DNA of 64,000 nt from Hexactinellida sp. DTS-2022. Taxonomy: Eukaryota; Porifera; Hexactinellida. This document shows positions 34,600 to 46,355 of this stretch, piece after piece (positions within the stretch are counted from its first letter, which is position 1; each line of letters begins with the position of its first letter). The DNA lies in contig JAPNXP010000011.1 in NCBI GenBank assembly GCA_028753945.1, positions 2,914,001-2,978,000 on the forward strand, written 5' to 3'. Under the pieces are notes generated by a model. That model was given only the letters and a program-made list of their open reading frames with translations, ran no database searches and was not told where the DNA came from. A program made the position numbers and the translations under genes.

Positions 34600-35100
34600 T
34601 CTATACTATTAAAACACAAGCCTGGGTGGGTGAGTGCTATATTTGTTTGTATGTTACGAGTTGATTGAAGAAAGTGGACGGTTTCCAAATGTGATTTTTG
34701 GCATATAGGGGTAACTTTTGGCACCCGCCAACAAGTTGAGGTTTCCACTCGAACTTTCTCACACCTCGACAAGTTATGACGTCATTGTCACATTTCGAGA
34801 ACCCTGAAAATTCACTTAATCGCACATAATTCGAGCCCTCTAATAGATAAAAATCTGAAAATTTAATAGAACATGTACATTAATGATGCGGACACATTGG
34901 TCACACCAGATCACCAATATGCTTACTCATTATCGCATGATGACGTAATCACTAAAATTTCACATTGTTAAATTTGATAATTTAGGCCTATTTACGCTTT
35001 ATAATCAATATTAGGAGTATATAAACCACACACCAACCGCTTCGCGGTTGGTGTGTGGTTTGTTCTGCCGCGAAGCGACCTAGCAAGCGAAGCGCGCCTA
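34600..35100 (+). mobile_element. Short non-autonomous Helitron, full-length copy
   Basis: The 5' end TCTATACTATTAAAACACAA follows an A; the 3' end runs through a perfect 17-bp hairpin (35024-35040 and 35044-35060, loop ttc) and gcaagcgaagcgcg to CCTA, followed by T. The other copies end in CTAG, so this terminus has one change. 501 bp without coding capacity. It is the best reference for the family copies at 5350, 5707, 16497, 26395 and 43318. Confidence 0.85.
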
Positions 35101-35300
35101 TGAATAATTAAGTAATTGTCTTTTATCTCCCTTAAAGGTAATTCTACGACGAAATGTACAGGGAAATCCGTTTATGACACCACTCCATGAAGAATTGCAC
35201 AATAATCTCCAAAAATATCATGAGCACGTGCCAAACACTCTCATATTCAGTTTACTCAAGATATTACTGAAGAAGCATTGGTAATAATTATAATTGAGAA

Positions 35301-36327
35301 TTAAGTCAGAAGTCGATGTAATGGTTTTCTAGTCATTAAAATTGGTTCAACATCTAACCCAATACTACTGGCAATACTCCTTTGCATAAGGGGAGTCAAA
35401 GTATTTATAAAACAGTTGAGGAAATCAATACCCAAATTATGTTCCGGACCTGTGATAATACCATCAAATATCAAATCAGGCAAAACAGTACTCATGGGAG
35501 ACTGAGTAGATTGGGAATCCAGGAATGGACTGAGGATATTATCACTGAATTCAGTTAGCTTAGGTTTCTTACTGAGTGGCTCAGAATCATCTTGTACAGA
35601 TACCCTTTTCGCATGACTAAAGACCGGGTCTTCGGAATCAGACTGCGAAAGGGGAGAGGATGGAAGAGATACATCCATGGTACATGTATCCTGAGTGGAG
35701 TGCACTACATTATCCAAATGATTCTGGAATACCTCACGATATACTACATTCTTAACCAAGGCTCCGCCGGTTGAGGAGGGAGTGCCGCCACAAACCATAA
35801 TTTTTAAGCCGGCAGGGTTTTGAACTCGGCTCAATGCGACATAAAGTTGGCCATTACTGAAAATAGCATTCGGAGATGGTAGGAATATGCCCACATTTTC
35901 TAAACTCTGTCCTTGCCCTTTGTTAATGGTAATACAAAAGGCAGGACGAATAGGGAACTGCCTCCTTCTGAGCACAAACGGAAAATCTGAGTCAGATGGA
36001 GTCATGGGAATGCGTGGAATAAAAACCCGTTTAGCCTTATGAACACCTGTAGCAATTTCGGCGTCAATAATCCGATTTAGGAATCCTTTTACAGTTAACC
36101 GAGTGCCGTTACACATTCCTTGAGTCGGATCAAGACTACGCAATAAAATAATAGAAGCGTAAACCTTAAGGTACAGTCGATGAGGAGGAAAACCATTTGG
36201 TGTAATAGAATTTAGGAACTCAGTAGGGTACATTGCCGCCTGCTCCTTACCGACCGAGTATGCGCTTAATAAGGTGCTCGCTTCCCCAGGTATCAGGTTC
36301 ATAACGTATTGATTTATAAACTCAGTT
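35301..36327 (-). pseudogene. Helitron PIF1-like helicase, C-terminal part
   Basis: Continuation beyond the inserted element: FINQYVMNLIPGEASTLLSA follows LICPKNDTTE in the same frame once the insert and one target copy are left out. Motif V FCITINKGQGQSLENVGIFL (about 35915-35975) and motif VI GQLYVALSRVQNPAGLK (about 35815-35865) are intact. The tail of about 150 residues is rich in Ser and acidic residues with a basic KKPK cluster and is probably element-specific. This 333-codon part is open to its stop. Confidence 0.9.
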
Positions 36328-38942
36328 CATAGCCTACTCTATATATGGCCTGACAGTAGATGTACCAGGGATGCACAAGAAGATGGGAAATTTTAATTTT
36401 TTAATGTTTTCAATATTGAACTACTAAGTTCTTTATGGGTCTCTAGGTCGTTAACATAAGTCAGCCGTGCTAGCCCGTGATTAGTATTAGCTGTAATGAG
36501 AACGGTGATTGGATTTTCATAATTTAATAGTAATAATAAACACAAACAGTACAATTTCTATATTAATATACAGTAAATAATACACAATTATTTGCTTTCT
36601 TTCCTCTCTCCTCTTTCTCTCTCTGGCTCTAGCAGTGACACACGACACACTTAACTACATAATGGAAATAAGAATAACAGAGTAATACAAATCATGGTAA
36701 ATACAAATAAGTAGACACATAATTAAGAGAATTTCTTAAATTTACGCTTTCTATACTTTTTGAAAGAACCAGCGAGTTATAATTCTTAACTTTGTTAATG
36801 TTTGCAAGAAAGCAATTCGCTGCAGTAAAGACGAGCTTCGATAAGATGTTCCAACTAAACACACCACAGCTAATACAAGTAGACTTCCAAATACTTGGAT
36901 CACGATTATCGCTATCTTCCAAATACAGCAACGTGAGTTCAACTAGTATTTTTCTAGAAGGTCCACTTACAAGCTTCGCCATCAGCTCTTTATTGTTTTC
37001 GATGGCACTAAAGGTCTTCCATATAACAAATATGGAATTTAAAACTGGCTCAGATGGATATTTAAGTCCGCCACGGTCCGTTAGCTGCAGAAGTTTATAC
37101 TGAGAGTCCAAGTCTAAAACAAGGAGAAATTCTTTATCAACTGTTAGCATATGTACAGACATGACACGGTTTTGTTTGTTTCAGGTACTGATGGACAGTA
37201 TAGCTGCAATAAAGGCTAATGATTGAAGCAACTGTGAACCACAATCAATTGTTGATAAATCATTAATCGCATCAAGAAATGGCTCCAAATTGAACTCACC
37301 ATCAGTATTGGAATACTCTATACGGAGAAGAAAATTACTTAACAAATGACTGAATAGATTGAAAGTAACTGTCTTGTTGGTCAGAAAATATGTTTGACTA
37401 TGCTAGAAAGTTCAAGTCGACGCTCGTTTCAAGGATTTGAAGATAGGAGATGTGATAATTAGAACCCGACATCATACGGTATAGACCGAAATGGTGTTCC
37501 AAGGGATCCGTCTGTAGAAAGGAGGACAACAGATATGTAAAGCCACAAGATTGAGTCAAATGGTTGGTAATTTGTGGTAAGGTAATACAAGAATGTATAA
37601 AACTGGTGTATGTTTGTTTACTCAGTTTGCCAAGCATCTAACCAAAACTACATGAGTCAAAAATAGAAATCGCTCGTCATTAAAAGTCAAAGGTCTAGAG
37701 AAATTATCGTTCAAACGTATTCCTTTAAATGGTGTGTTAACGTTGAATAATTTCTAAACAGTAAGAAGGGTATCAACAAACTCCGGAGTATTATTTCTAT
37801 ATTCTGGATAGTTAGCGCAGATATTGTTAATTCGTTAACGACTTTCAAAACCAGTTTTACATTTTGACGCTCTATGCTAGACGGAAAACATGACTCCATA
37901 GTCAAATGAGGAGCTAACTTGGATAAACTTGTTCTTTCTGAATTATATAATTGACATACATACTCAAAGGATGCACAACCGAACTTAAGGGGATAATCAC
38001 AATAACAACTAGAGTTGTATTTTAAAGCAAGTTCCTGCAAAACAGATTCAATTTCTCGGATGTTACTAATTGCAGCAATAGAAACGGATATACTCTGTCT
38101 TAAAATAGGCTGAGGTGGATAAATAAGCATTGATTTCAAAGTACAAATCTACGGAGATATTTTTTCAGCCATTTTAGCGAGAACAAACGTTATGTTGCTT
38201 TCATTACGGAACCACACCAACCAACTATAAGGTAAAGAAATCAAGGTTAACTTATCTTTCAAGTCCTGTGGAGAGTTACAACAAACTTCTCTTTCTCTTG
38301 ACTCTCGGATCTCTAGCTGAGTTGTAGTGTTTGGTTCATCAATTCTTCCTCTTTTGCATCGTATGAGAAGCGATTCCGTTTGTAAGGTTTGGATGAGTAA
38401 TATGCTGGGCAGCCGGGCAGTAAACTTGGTACAGCGCCTTCCTTCAGCTTTGGCTTTGCCCGCGGTACTTCAGTAAAAGTAACATCTCCTCTTGGGACTT
38501 GGAAAGTGTAGTCTATGTCTTCTTTCTGAAAATGGTTGATACATACATAGACCACCTTCAGGTCACCGATATCCTCACGACGAAGAGCGTATGTCCAGGC
38601 ATGATTCAGGGTTGGTGGATTTTGAGGCAAGGAACATGGTCATCTGGGTTGTAGTTGCTCTTGCATCCGGGGACAGAACACGAGTTAGGCATGAATAGAA
38701 GCTAATATGAATAAAATACCAAAGCGAAATTAAAAGGATGAGATTTACGCCAATAGAAGAGTTTGGAATAAAATCTGATCAATAATTGTATATATTTCAA
38801 GAATATTACTAATTAATGTGGTTGATTATGATTATTATTTTTGAAATTAAATATTGTGGTTGGATAAATATTACCATCTTCTCCTTCATCCTTGGTCCAC
38901 ATTTTCTAGGTTACTGTCAGGCCATATATAGAGTAGGCTATG
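36328..38942 (-). mobile_element. P-like element copy 2, inserted in the Helitron helicase
   Basis: 2615 bp with perfect 31-bp terminal inverted repeats (36328-36358 and 38912-38942), beginning CATAGCCTACTCTATATATG. The flanks ctcagtt (36321-36327 and 38943-38949) are an exact 7-bp duplication. TIR length equals that of the Drosophila P element, whose target duplication is 8 bp. Its gene is internally deleted. Confidence 0.93.
36692..38692 (-). pseudogene. THAP/P-like transposase, internally deleted
   Basis: Starts MPNSCSVPGCKSNY at 38692 (THAP finger cysteines), with a frameshift, then VVYVCINHFQKEDIDY (C and H of the C2CH finger) and the box EGAVPSLLPGCPAYY. The N-terminal helical region follows at 37711-38139. 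The catalytic core with DEMYL and VVSDNHSR, present in the copy at 49486, is absent; the sequence resumes at LQTDPLEHHFGLYRMMSGSN (about 37480-37540) and ends with LQLTDRGGLKYPSEP and STCISCGVFSWN (36830-37080). The protein could bind DNA at most; it lacks the core needed for catalysis. Confidence 0.85.
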
Positions 38943-40567
38943 CTCAGTTGTATCATTCTTAGGACAAATCAAACTACGGCGAGAAATATAATCTGGATTA
39001 TTATAGTTAACTTTAATATCGCCGTAAGTAGCAACATTAGAATTAGAAACTGACTCACCTGCTACTACGAATTTGCGGTCTACGTGAATCATATGATTCT
39101 CATCCTCGGGCTCAGTGCCTTCTCCAACTCTCAAAAGGAATTTGGAGAAGTCACTAACTTTGGATGCATCACCTGAAGATAAATTACGGAGTCGCATGTT
39201 TATAGTGAGTTTAAGAACCTTAACATGACTCCAGAGAGGCGATCTGTTCAGACAGGCTGACACAACATCAGCTTCGGTCCCATGTCTGATTACAGGCAGA
39301 ATTTGACGGAAATCACCTCCAAACACAACCGAATTACAACCGAATGGGATATCGCATGAACAGAGATCTCTTAATGTACGGTCGATACACTCTGCAGCAT
39401 GTCTATGTGTCATAGGAGCCTCATCCCAAACAAACAGTCTGGTGCGCTGAATTAACCTAGCTAAGACGCTCTGTTTGGAAATACTGCAGACAGAGATTTC
39501 ATTCAAATGGATTGGGACCTTCATCCTAGAGTGAACAGTCCTACCACCCTGTAGGAGCAGAGCTGCTATACCGGATGAAGCCATGGCTAATGGTATATTA
39601 CCCTGTGAACGGACCGTGGATAACAGCGTGTTATAAAGGAACCTTTTTCCGGTACCTCCAGGTCCATCGATAAAGAATGCATTAGAGTACGAATTAGTAT
39701 CGTTAACAGCTGCAATTATAATGTTATAAATACTCAACTGGTCAGCATTAAGTAGAGGCAAGTTTTGACTCTCTAAATCATTTTGTCGACTAACATTATA
39801 ATCAAGCTCATCCATAATGATACGCGATTCCTCATACGGATTACTCACATTAGTAGGGATCGGCATACCTGGATAATCAGCTAAGGACTTTCCATGTTTC
39901 TGCAGTCGGTACTCAAGATCAAACAATACACTATTTAAGATATGCTCGTCGAGTTCTACATTAGCGAATACAGTTCTGGCACGATACAGGAAGTCCTCAG
40001 CGAAAGAGTGTTTGTACTTATCCCAGAGAGCGAGTGGAATAGATGGCTCAACAAACAGGAGAATAGTCACGAATAGCTGACGCAACTGTGCTGGCATAGA
40101 ACAGGTAGCTGCCTTCGCCAAACACTGATAAGCTTCCTGATCATCCTCCAGCAGACCTCGTCTCAGACATGCCTCCTTATCGGTGTCACAGACGGTGCCA
40201 TCAGGGAGAGTACGGACGTCCTGAAAGCTCGTGCAACCTGTGACATGGTTGAGAGTGTCCTCAGGAAGAAACGTGGTCCCTCCCCTGGATGAGCTGAGTA
40301 CATACGGACTATCATTTTACCATGCCCCTTAACTCTAAGTTTCCATTCACGCTTAGTTTTGTCCCACACAAACTTGTCAGGGAAATCCGTGTAAGTGTTT
40401 TCTAGAGCAATGGGGAATTTCTCATTAGCTACGAACCATGCAGTTAGTGTGGTATGCTTCTGTCTGCTCAGAACATCTCCAATGTCCGCGTCAGCAGAGA
40501 CACCACAGACTGCTCATTCTCAAGATGGAGAGCTAGCCTGATCACGTGGGGAAATTTACCATGAAGG
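38943..40567 (-). pseudogene. Helitron PIF1-like helicase, N-terminal part
   Basis: Minus-strand coding from MYSAHPGEGPRFFLR (about 40280-40320) into an open frame of 411 codons (38886-40121, its last codons belonging to the inserted element). Motifs: Walker A IDGPGGTGKRFLYN (about 39665), RLFVWDEAPMTHRHA (Walker B, about 39425), VVFGGDFRQILPVI (motif III, about 39320) and LKLTINMRLRN (motif IV, about 39205). The Walker A has KR where GKT/GKS is usual, so ATP binding may already be damaged. The frame ends at LICPKNDTTE, where the P-like element is inserted. Confidence 0.9.
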
Positions 40568-41700
40568 TCAAAGGCGAATATACGGTATCAAGCTTCCGTG
40601 GCAGAGACGTAGCGACCTCGCCTTACGCTTAGGTACGCTAGTATTCGCATTTTCGCCTAAACTGAACTCAACAATGGGTCTATCATGACCCTTGTACACA
40701 TATTTGAAGAGATACTTTACGGCAGTAACTGTGATACAAATCTCTAAATTAATGTGTGCATTGTACTTCAACAGCAAATAGGGATTGTATGCGACTACCC
40801 ACCGATTGTCAAGAAGAACCTTCCCTACTCGCACGCTACGGCCATTATCCCTGCGGCGGTAATTAGGGTACCCATCATTTGCAGTGCTGGTCACGGAAGA
40901 AAATTATTTCGGGAATCTCTTAGAGCATTTACCATCACGCATGCAAGCGGCGCTTTTGTTAGACAAACCACATGGACCATGGATCATACAGCGATTCACA
41001 ATGCTATGTAGCCTCGGTTTAAGAACTGGGTCCGGGATCTCAGTACACACTATATTATCATACACAGACGGGTCTCGCGGCTTATCCTCATCGGTAAGTA
41101 TAATTAGAATATGAGCATGCGGTAGGCCCCGCTTTTGGAACTCTATGGTATACACATAGGCAAGGGGTTCACCGAAAATATGTTTTTTTGTTATACCCCT
41201 GAATAATTCACGCAGTTTAAGGTGAAATGCTCGAACTATTAAATCAGGGCGATCGCTCGCTTTCTGATTTAATAGCAGTGCGGACGTAATCTCCTCCCAT
41301 TGAGGATTACAGGTAAATGTAATGAATAAGTCTGGCCTACCATATTTCCTGACTATAGCCATAGCGTCTTGATACAATTCAAACATCTGCCTTGGACTAC
41401 CTGTGTAAGAGGAGGGGAGTATAATACTGCGTCCCAGCTCACCGGCGCCCGTATCGCCTGAGGACAGAGCGTCAGCCAGACCGCTGTAGAGATCACTCCT
41501 GATCTGCCTCTGGTTGAACTTTATGTAGTTAAGTCTCTGCTGCTCTATCTTAGCGTACATATCCACCAGGTACTGATGGAAGTCTCCCGAACACGTGCAG
41601 GTAGCTCAGGCTGCTCCGGACCATCAGTCTGTAGGAGTACTACTCCATCGGAGTGACGCAGCCCTTTCCTCTGCTGTGAGGGAATTTAAACTGCCAGCCA
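40568..41700 (-). pseudogene. Helitron Rep (HUH nuclease) domain
   Basis: Rep nicks and joins single-stranded DNA during rolling-circle transposition. Minus-strand blocks: the linker VDMYAKIEQQRLNYIKFNQR (41520-41572), GRPDLFITFTCNPQWEEI (41305-41355), the HUH motif in GLPHAHILIIL (about 41105-41135) and, after a frame break near 40903, ITVTAVKYLFKYVYKGHDRP (40680-40740), where the catalytic tyrosines of the Rep motif lie. The histidines and tyrosine-bearing motif are kept; the frame breaks at about 41640, 41570, 40900 and 40600 are what inactivate it. The next blocks (AWYRIFAFDLHGKFPHVIRL near 40540) continue towards the helicase. Confidence 0.88.
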
Positions 41701-41707
41701 TCCTCAC

Positions 41708-41804
41708 CTAAGAGAAGCAGTATAAACAGTGCACAGCAATGATAATGTCTATGATTAATAATCTCAATAAATCAGCAGTCTCTAAATAAATCAGCAGTAC
41801 TTAC
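41708..41804 (-). other. GT-AG intron in the Helitron gene
   Basis: On the minus strand the donor is cctcgag|gtaagtac and the acceptor cttctcttag|gtgagg. Splicing joins HYVLLFPR to GEDGWQFKFP, restoring a contiguous family motif across a phase-1 junction. The 97-base segment has stop codons when retained. Confidence 0.7.
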
Positions 41805-42725
41805 CTCGAGGGAATAGGAGCACATAATGCAGGGGATCGTAGGCGCGGTGGGTCACGGTAATGCGCTGCAAGTCCCCACTCCGCGCGTGCAGGACAATGT
41901 CTCTGCTGGCTTCCAGCTCGTTATATCCGTCTCCGGGCATGATAACGGCGATCTCAGGTGCAGTGGGGGCGCTGTACCGACGGGGATCTCAGGCGCCGTC
42001 AGATCTAATCGTCATCCTCACGTCTGCACCTCCATGTTCTCGCATAACGTCTATTCCCTGTCTGAAGAATGAGACATACGGATTGACGTCGTGCAGCATA
42101 GCCTGTAGCCACGGGAGCTCGGGTAGGGACGCCCCACCCAGAGCCTGCTGGCGATACTCCGCTTCAGCCTCAGGGGTACCGTCATGGATGTATATCTGGG
42201 AAAATTCCGGGGCCTGTCCCTCTCTCGGCATGAGCTGTCCAATGTAGTGGTGTACAGTCCCGTGAATACGGATGTGTACACTCCTCTCTTAGCATTGGCG
42301 AGCTGCTTATCCAGGTTAACTCCGAGCGAGGCGAGGGCAAGAGCAGAGTTGTACGCTCAGATGTTATCTCTGAAAGCTCTCCCTCTGGTGTCACCCGCTG
42401 TCAGCAGGTGATCAAGCAGGTCAGGCGGCGTAGCAAAAGAGGGAAGAACAACATTGGCCTGTCCACAGCAGAGTGGAAACTTAGGTAATAATTTGGTGCT
42501 GGTTTGAAGGTTTTTCATTTTCCCAAATTTCGCATCACAAAAAGTGCAGGAAAAAGTCATACTGGCAACTGAAAACTCGGCGCTAAAGTTAGCGGCTACT
42601 TCACAGGCACATTGTGACCGAGCTAAATTCAAAGCAGACTTAGAAATGAGGGAATTAGCATACAATTCAACCATTTCCTGGATACGCTCAGCATGCTGCT
42701 CTGCTGTCTCTCCTGCTCTCAGCAC
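41805..42725 (-). pseudogene. Helitron RepHel, N-terminal zinc-finger and pre-Rep region
   Basis: Segments in order on the minus strand: a possible finger FSCTFCDAKFGKMKNLQTST and PKFPLCCGQANVVLPSF (42480-42600), AFRDNI followed by AYNSALALASLGVNLDKQLA after a stop, the Helitron-like N-domain YHYIGQLMPREGQAPEFSQI (about 42190-42250), DVNPYVSFFRQGIDVMREHG (about 42050) and DLQRITVTHRAYDPLHYVLL (about 41815-41875). The blocks lie in different frames, so at least three indels have occurred. This region is typical of the part preceding Rep in animal Helitrons. Confidence 0.8.
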
Positions 42726-43317
42726 GGTAGCATATTCCCTCTTCTTATCGAGGCGCGCAGCAGTTTCCTCGTCAGTCTGAGAGCTTAAATAGGCAGACTG
42801 GTGTTCCCTCTGATAATCGAGGCGCTTAGCAGTTTACCAATGTATATTTCTTTTTCGGGGAGCATAATAGCACACTCGTTATTAAAGAGAGGTGTTTTTG
42901 CTCCATTTATGACGAATGTATATTTCTTAGTCGGGGAGCATAATAAGCACAGTTGAGATTATAGAGAGGTTCTTTTGTGCAACGTTTATGACTAATGAAT
43001 ATTTCTTAGTCGGGGAGCATAATAAGCACAGTTGAGTTTATAGAGAGGTTCTTTTGCGCACCGTTTATGACTAAGTATATATCTTAGACGGGGGTAAAAT
43101 ATGCACAGATGTTATTATAGAGAGATTCTATTGCGCAATGTTTATGAGTAATATAACACTTAGTTGGGAACATAATATGGACTGTTGTTATTATATACAG
43201 GTACTTTTGCGCACAGTTTTAGACTAAAGTTTATTTCTTATTCGGGGATATAATATGCACACTTGTGATTATAGAAAGGTTCTTTTCCGCACCGTTTATG
43301 AGTAAATATATTACCCA

Positions 43318-43913
43318 CTAGCGCGCTTCGCTTGCTATGTCGCTTCGCGGCAGAACACAACCACACACAAACAGCTTCGCGGTAGGTGTGTGGTTTATAT
43401 ACTCCTAATATTGATTATAAAGCGAAATAGGCCTAAATAGTCGAATTTAACAATGTAAAAATTTTGTGATTACGTCATCATGCGATAATGAGTAAGCATA
43501 TTGGCAATCTGGTGTGACCAACGTGTCCGCATCATTAATGTGAATATTCTCTTAAATTTTCATATTTTTATCTCTTAGAGGGCGCAAATTATGGGCCATT
43601 AAGTGAGTTTTCAGGTTCTCGAAATGTGAGAATGACGTCATAACTTTTCGAGGTGTGAGAAATTTTTAGTGGAAACCTCAAAATGTTGGCGGGTGCCAAA
43701 GGTTACCCCTATATGCCAAAAATCACATTTGGAAACCGTCCACTTTCTTCAATCAACTCGTAACATACAAACAAATATTATATACACCCACGCAGGCTTG
43801 TGTTTTAACACGACGTTTACCACCGATGGGTCACGGAAATGGAACTAAACCACTTTATGCCCATATATGGGCATGTGGGTCACAAGTGGTTATCAGCGGG
43901 TTAATAGTATAGA
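43318..43913 (-). mobile_element. Short non-autonomous Helitron in the satellite
   Basis: Minus-strand copy with 3' CTAG at 43318-43321 followed by T, hairpin region near 43365-43395, and 5' TCTATACTATTAA (complement of 43901-43913) preceded by A. The satellite resumes on both sides as agtaaatatatta and tttgggaacataatctgg, so it inserted without a target duplication, as Helitrons do. A TTAA MITE is nested in its 5' end. Confidence 0.88.
43809..43900. mobile_element. 92-bp TTAA-flanked (piggyBac-like) MITE
   Basis: TTAA at 43805-43808 and 43901-43904. Ends CACGACGTTTACC and gttatcagcggg, inside which an inverted pair (aaccacttt, aagtggtt) and the palindrome tgcccatatatgggca lie. Removing it and one TTAA gives back the standard Helitron 5' end. 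Confidence 0.85.
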
Positions 43914-46355
43914 TTTGGGAACATAATCTGGACTGTTGTTTTTATAGAATTGAACATTTTGCACCGTTTATGAGAAATGTATATTTCATAGACGGGGGCA
44001 TAATAATCTCAGTTGTTATTATAGTGAGGTACCTTTGCGCACCGTTTGTGACAAATGTATATTTCTTAGACGGGCATTATATGCACGGATTTTATTCTAG
44101 ATAGGTGCTTTTTCGCACCGTTTATGACTAAAGTATATTTCTTAGTCGAGGAGCATTATAAGCACAGTTGTGATATAGAGAGGTTCTTTTGCGAACCTTT
44201 TATGAGTAAATATATTCCTTATTTCTGGGAACATAATTTGGACTTCTGGTATTATAGAAAGGCACTATTGTGCACCGTTTATGATAAATGTATATTTCTT
44301 AGTCGGGGAGCATAATAAGCACAGTTGTCATTATAGAGAGGTACCTAAGCGCACCATTTATGAGTAAGTATATTTCTTAGTCGGGGAGCATAATAATCTC
44401 AGTTGTTATTATAGTGAGGTACTATTGCGTACCGTTTTTGACAAATGTATATTTCTTTGTCGGGGACATTATATGCACAGTTGTGATTATAGAGAGGTTC
44501 CTGTGCGCACCGTTTATGAGTGAATATATTACTTATTTTGGATCATAATCTGGACTGTTGTTATTATAGAATTGTACTTTTGTCCACCGTTTATGACAAA
44601 TGTATATTTCTTTGTCGGGGAGCATAATAGGCTCAGTTGTAATAATAGAGAGGTTCTTTTGAGCACCGCTTATGAGTAAATATATTACATATTTGGGAAC
44701 ATAATCTGGATTGTTGTTATTATAGAAAGGTAATTTTGTGCACCGTTTATGACAAATGTATATTTCTTAGTCGGGAAGCATAATAAGCTCAGTTGTTATT
44801 ATAGAGAGGTACTTTTGCGCCCCGTTTATGACAAATGTGTATTTCTTAGTTAGGGGCATATTATGCACAGATGTTATTCCAGATAGATACTTTTTCGCAC
44901 CGTTTGTGACAATGTATATTTCTTAGTCGGGGACATAATATGCACAGTTATGATTATAGAGAGGTGCTTTTGCGCACCGTTCATGAGTAATATTTACTTA
45001 TCTGGGAAACATAATCTGGATTGTTTTTTTATAGAAATGTACTTTTGTCCACCGTTTATGACAAATGTATATTTCTTAGTCGGGGAGCATAATAGGCACA
45101 GTTGTGATAATAGAGAGGTTCTTTTGAGCACCGTTTATGAAAAATCTATATTTCTTAGACAGGGTCATAATATGCACAGATGTTATTCTCGATAGGTGAT
45201 TTTCGCACCGTTTATGACTAAAGTATATTTCTTAGTCGAAGAGCACTTTAAGCACAGTTGTGATTATGGAGAGGTTCTTTTGTGCACCGTTTATGAGTAA
45301 ATATATTACTTATTTTGGAACATAATCTGGACTGTTGTTATTATAGAAATGTGCTTTTGTGCACCGTTTATGACAAATGTATATTTCTTAGTCGGGAAGC
45401 ATAATAAGCTCAGTTGTTATTATAGAGAGGTACTTTTGCGCCCCGTTTATGACAAATGTGTATTTCTTAGTTAGGGGCATATTATGCACAGATGTTATTC
45501 CAGATAGATACTTTTTCGCACCGTTTGTGACAATGTATATTTCTTAGTCGGGGACATAATATGCACAGTTGTGATTATAGAGTGGTTCTTTTGTGCACCG
45601 TTTATGAGTAAATATATTACTTATTTTGGAACATAATCTGGACTGTTGTTATTATAGAAATGTGCTTTTGTGCACCGTTTATGACAAATGTATATTTCTT
45701 AGTTGGGAAGCATAATATGCGCAGTTGTTATTATAGAGAACTACTTTTGCACACCGTTTATGACAAATGTATATTTCTTATACAGGGGCATAATATCCAC
45801 AGATGTTATTATAGAGACGGACTGTTACGCACAGTTTATGAGCAATGTATATATCTTATTCGAGGAGTATAATAAGCACATTAGTGATTATAGAGAGGAT
45901 TCTTTTGCGCACCGTTTATGAGTAAATATATAGCTTACTAGGGAACATAATCTGGACTGTTGTTTTTATAGAGATGTACATTTGTGCACCGTATATGACA
46001 AATGTATATTTCTTAGACGGGGGCATAATAATCTCAGTTGTTATTATAATGAGGTACCATCGCATCGTTTGTGACAAATGTATATTTCTTAGTGGGGGAG
46101 CAAAATAAGCCCAGTTGTTATTATAGATAGGTACCTTTTTTGACTAAAGTATATTTCTTAGTTGGGGAGCATAATAATCTCAGATGTTATTATAGAGACG
46201 GAGTGTTGCGCACAGTTTATGAGCAATGTATATTTCTTATTCGGGAGCATATATGCATAGATGTTATCCTAGATAGATACCTTTTCGCACAATTTAGGAC
46301 TAATGTAATAATCTTAGTCGAGGAGCATAATAAGCACAGTTGTTAATATAGAGAC

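Larger units (their letters stand above)
35301..42836 (-). mobile_element. Autonomous-type Helitron, split and frameshifted
   Basis: A rolling-circle transposon encoding a RepHel protein on the minus strand. The protein parts run from about 42725 down to 35301, interrupted by the P-like element at 36328-38942. The 5' end (high coordinate) runs directly into the satellite at about 42837 and no TC start was recognised; the 3' CTRR end was not located between 35101 and 35300. The element borders are therefore set by coding evidence. Confidence 0.8.
42837..46355 (+). repeat. Satellite array, forward block 1
   Basis: Two monomer types alternate or cluster. Type A (about 79 bp) contains gtatatttcttagtcgggga and gcataataagcacag; type B (about 77 bp) contains aatatattacttagttggga and acataatatggactg. 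Both share gttgttattatagagaggt and ttttgcgcaccgtttatga. About 37 monomers once the Helitron at 43318-43913 is excluded. The first monomer joins the Helitron at 35301-42836 without a visible boundary motif. Confidence 0.92.

Noticed and set aside
41827-42411. Plus-strand open frames opposite the Helitron N-terminal region
   Set aside because: They are complements of a GC-richer coding region whose minus strand carries recognisable Helitron motifs.
44124-46346. Open frames of 60-81 codons in the satellite (for example 44950-45195, 45660-45872)
   Set aside because: They recur once per monomer group, translate the repeat unit itself and show no domain. They are by-products of the tandem array.
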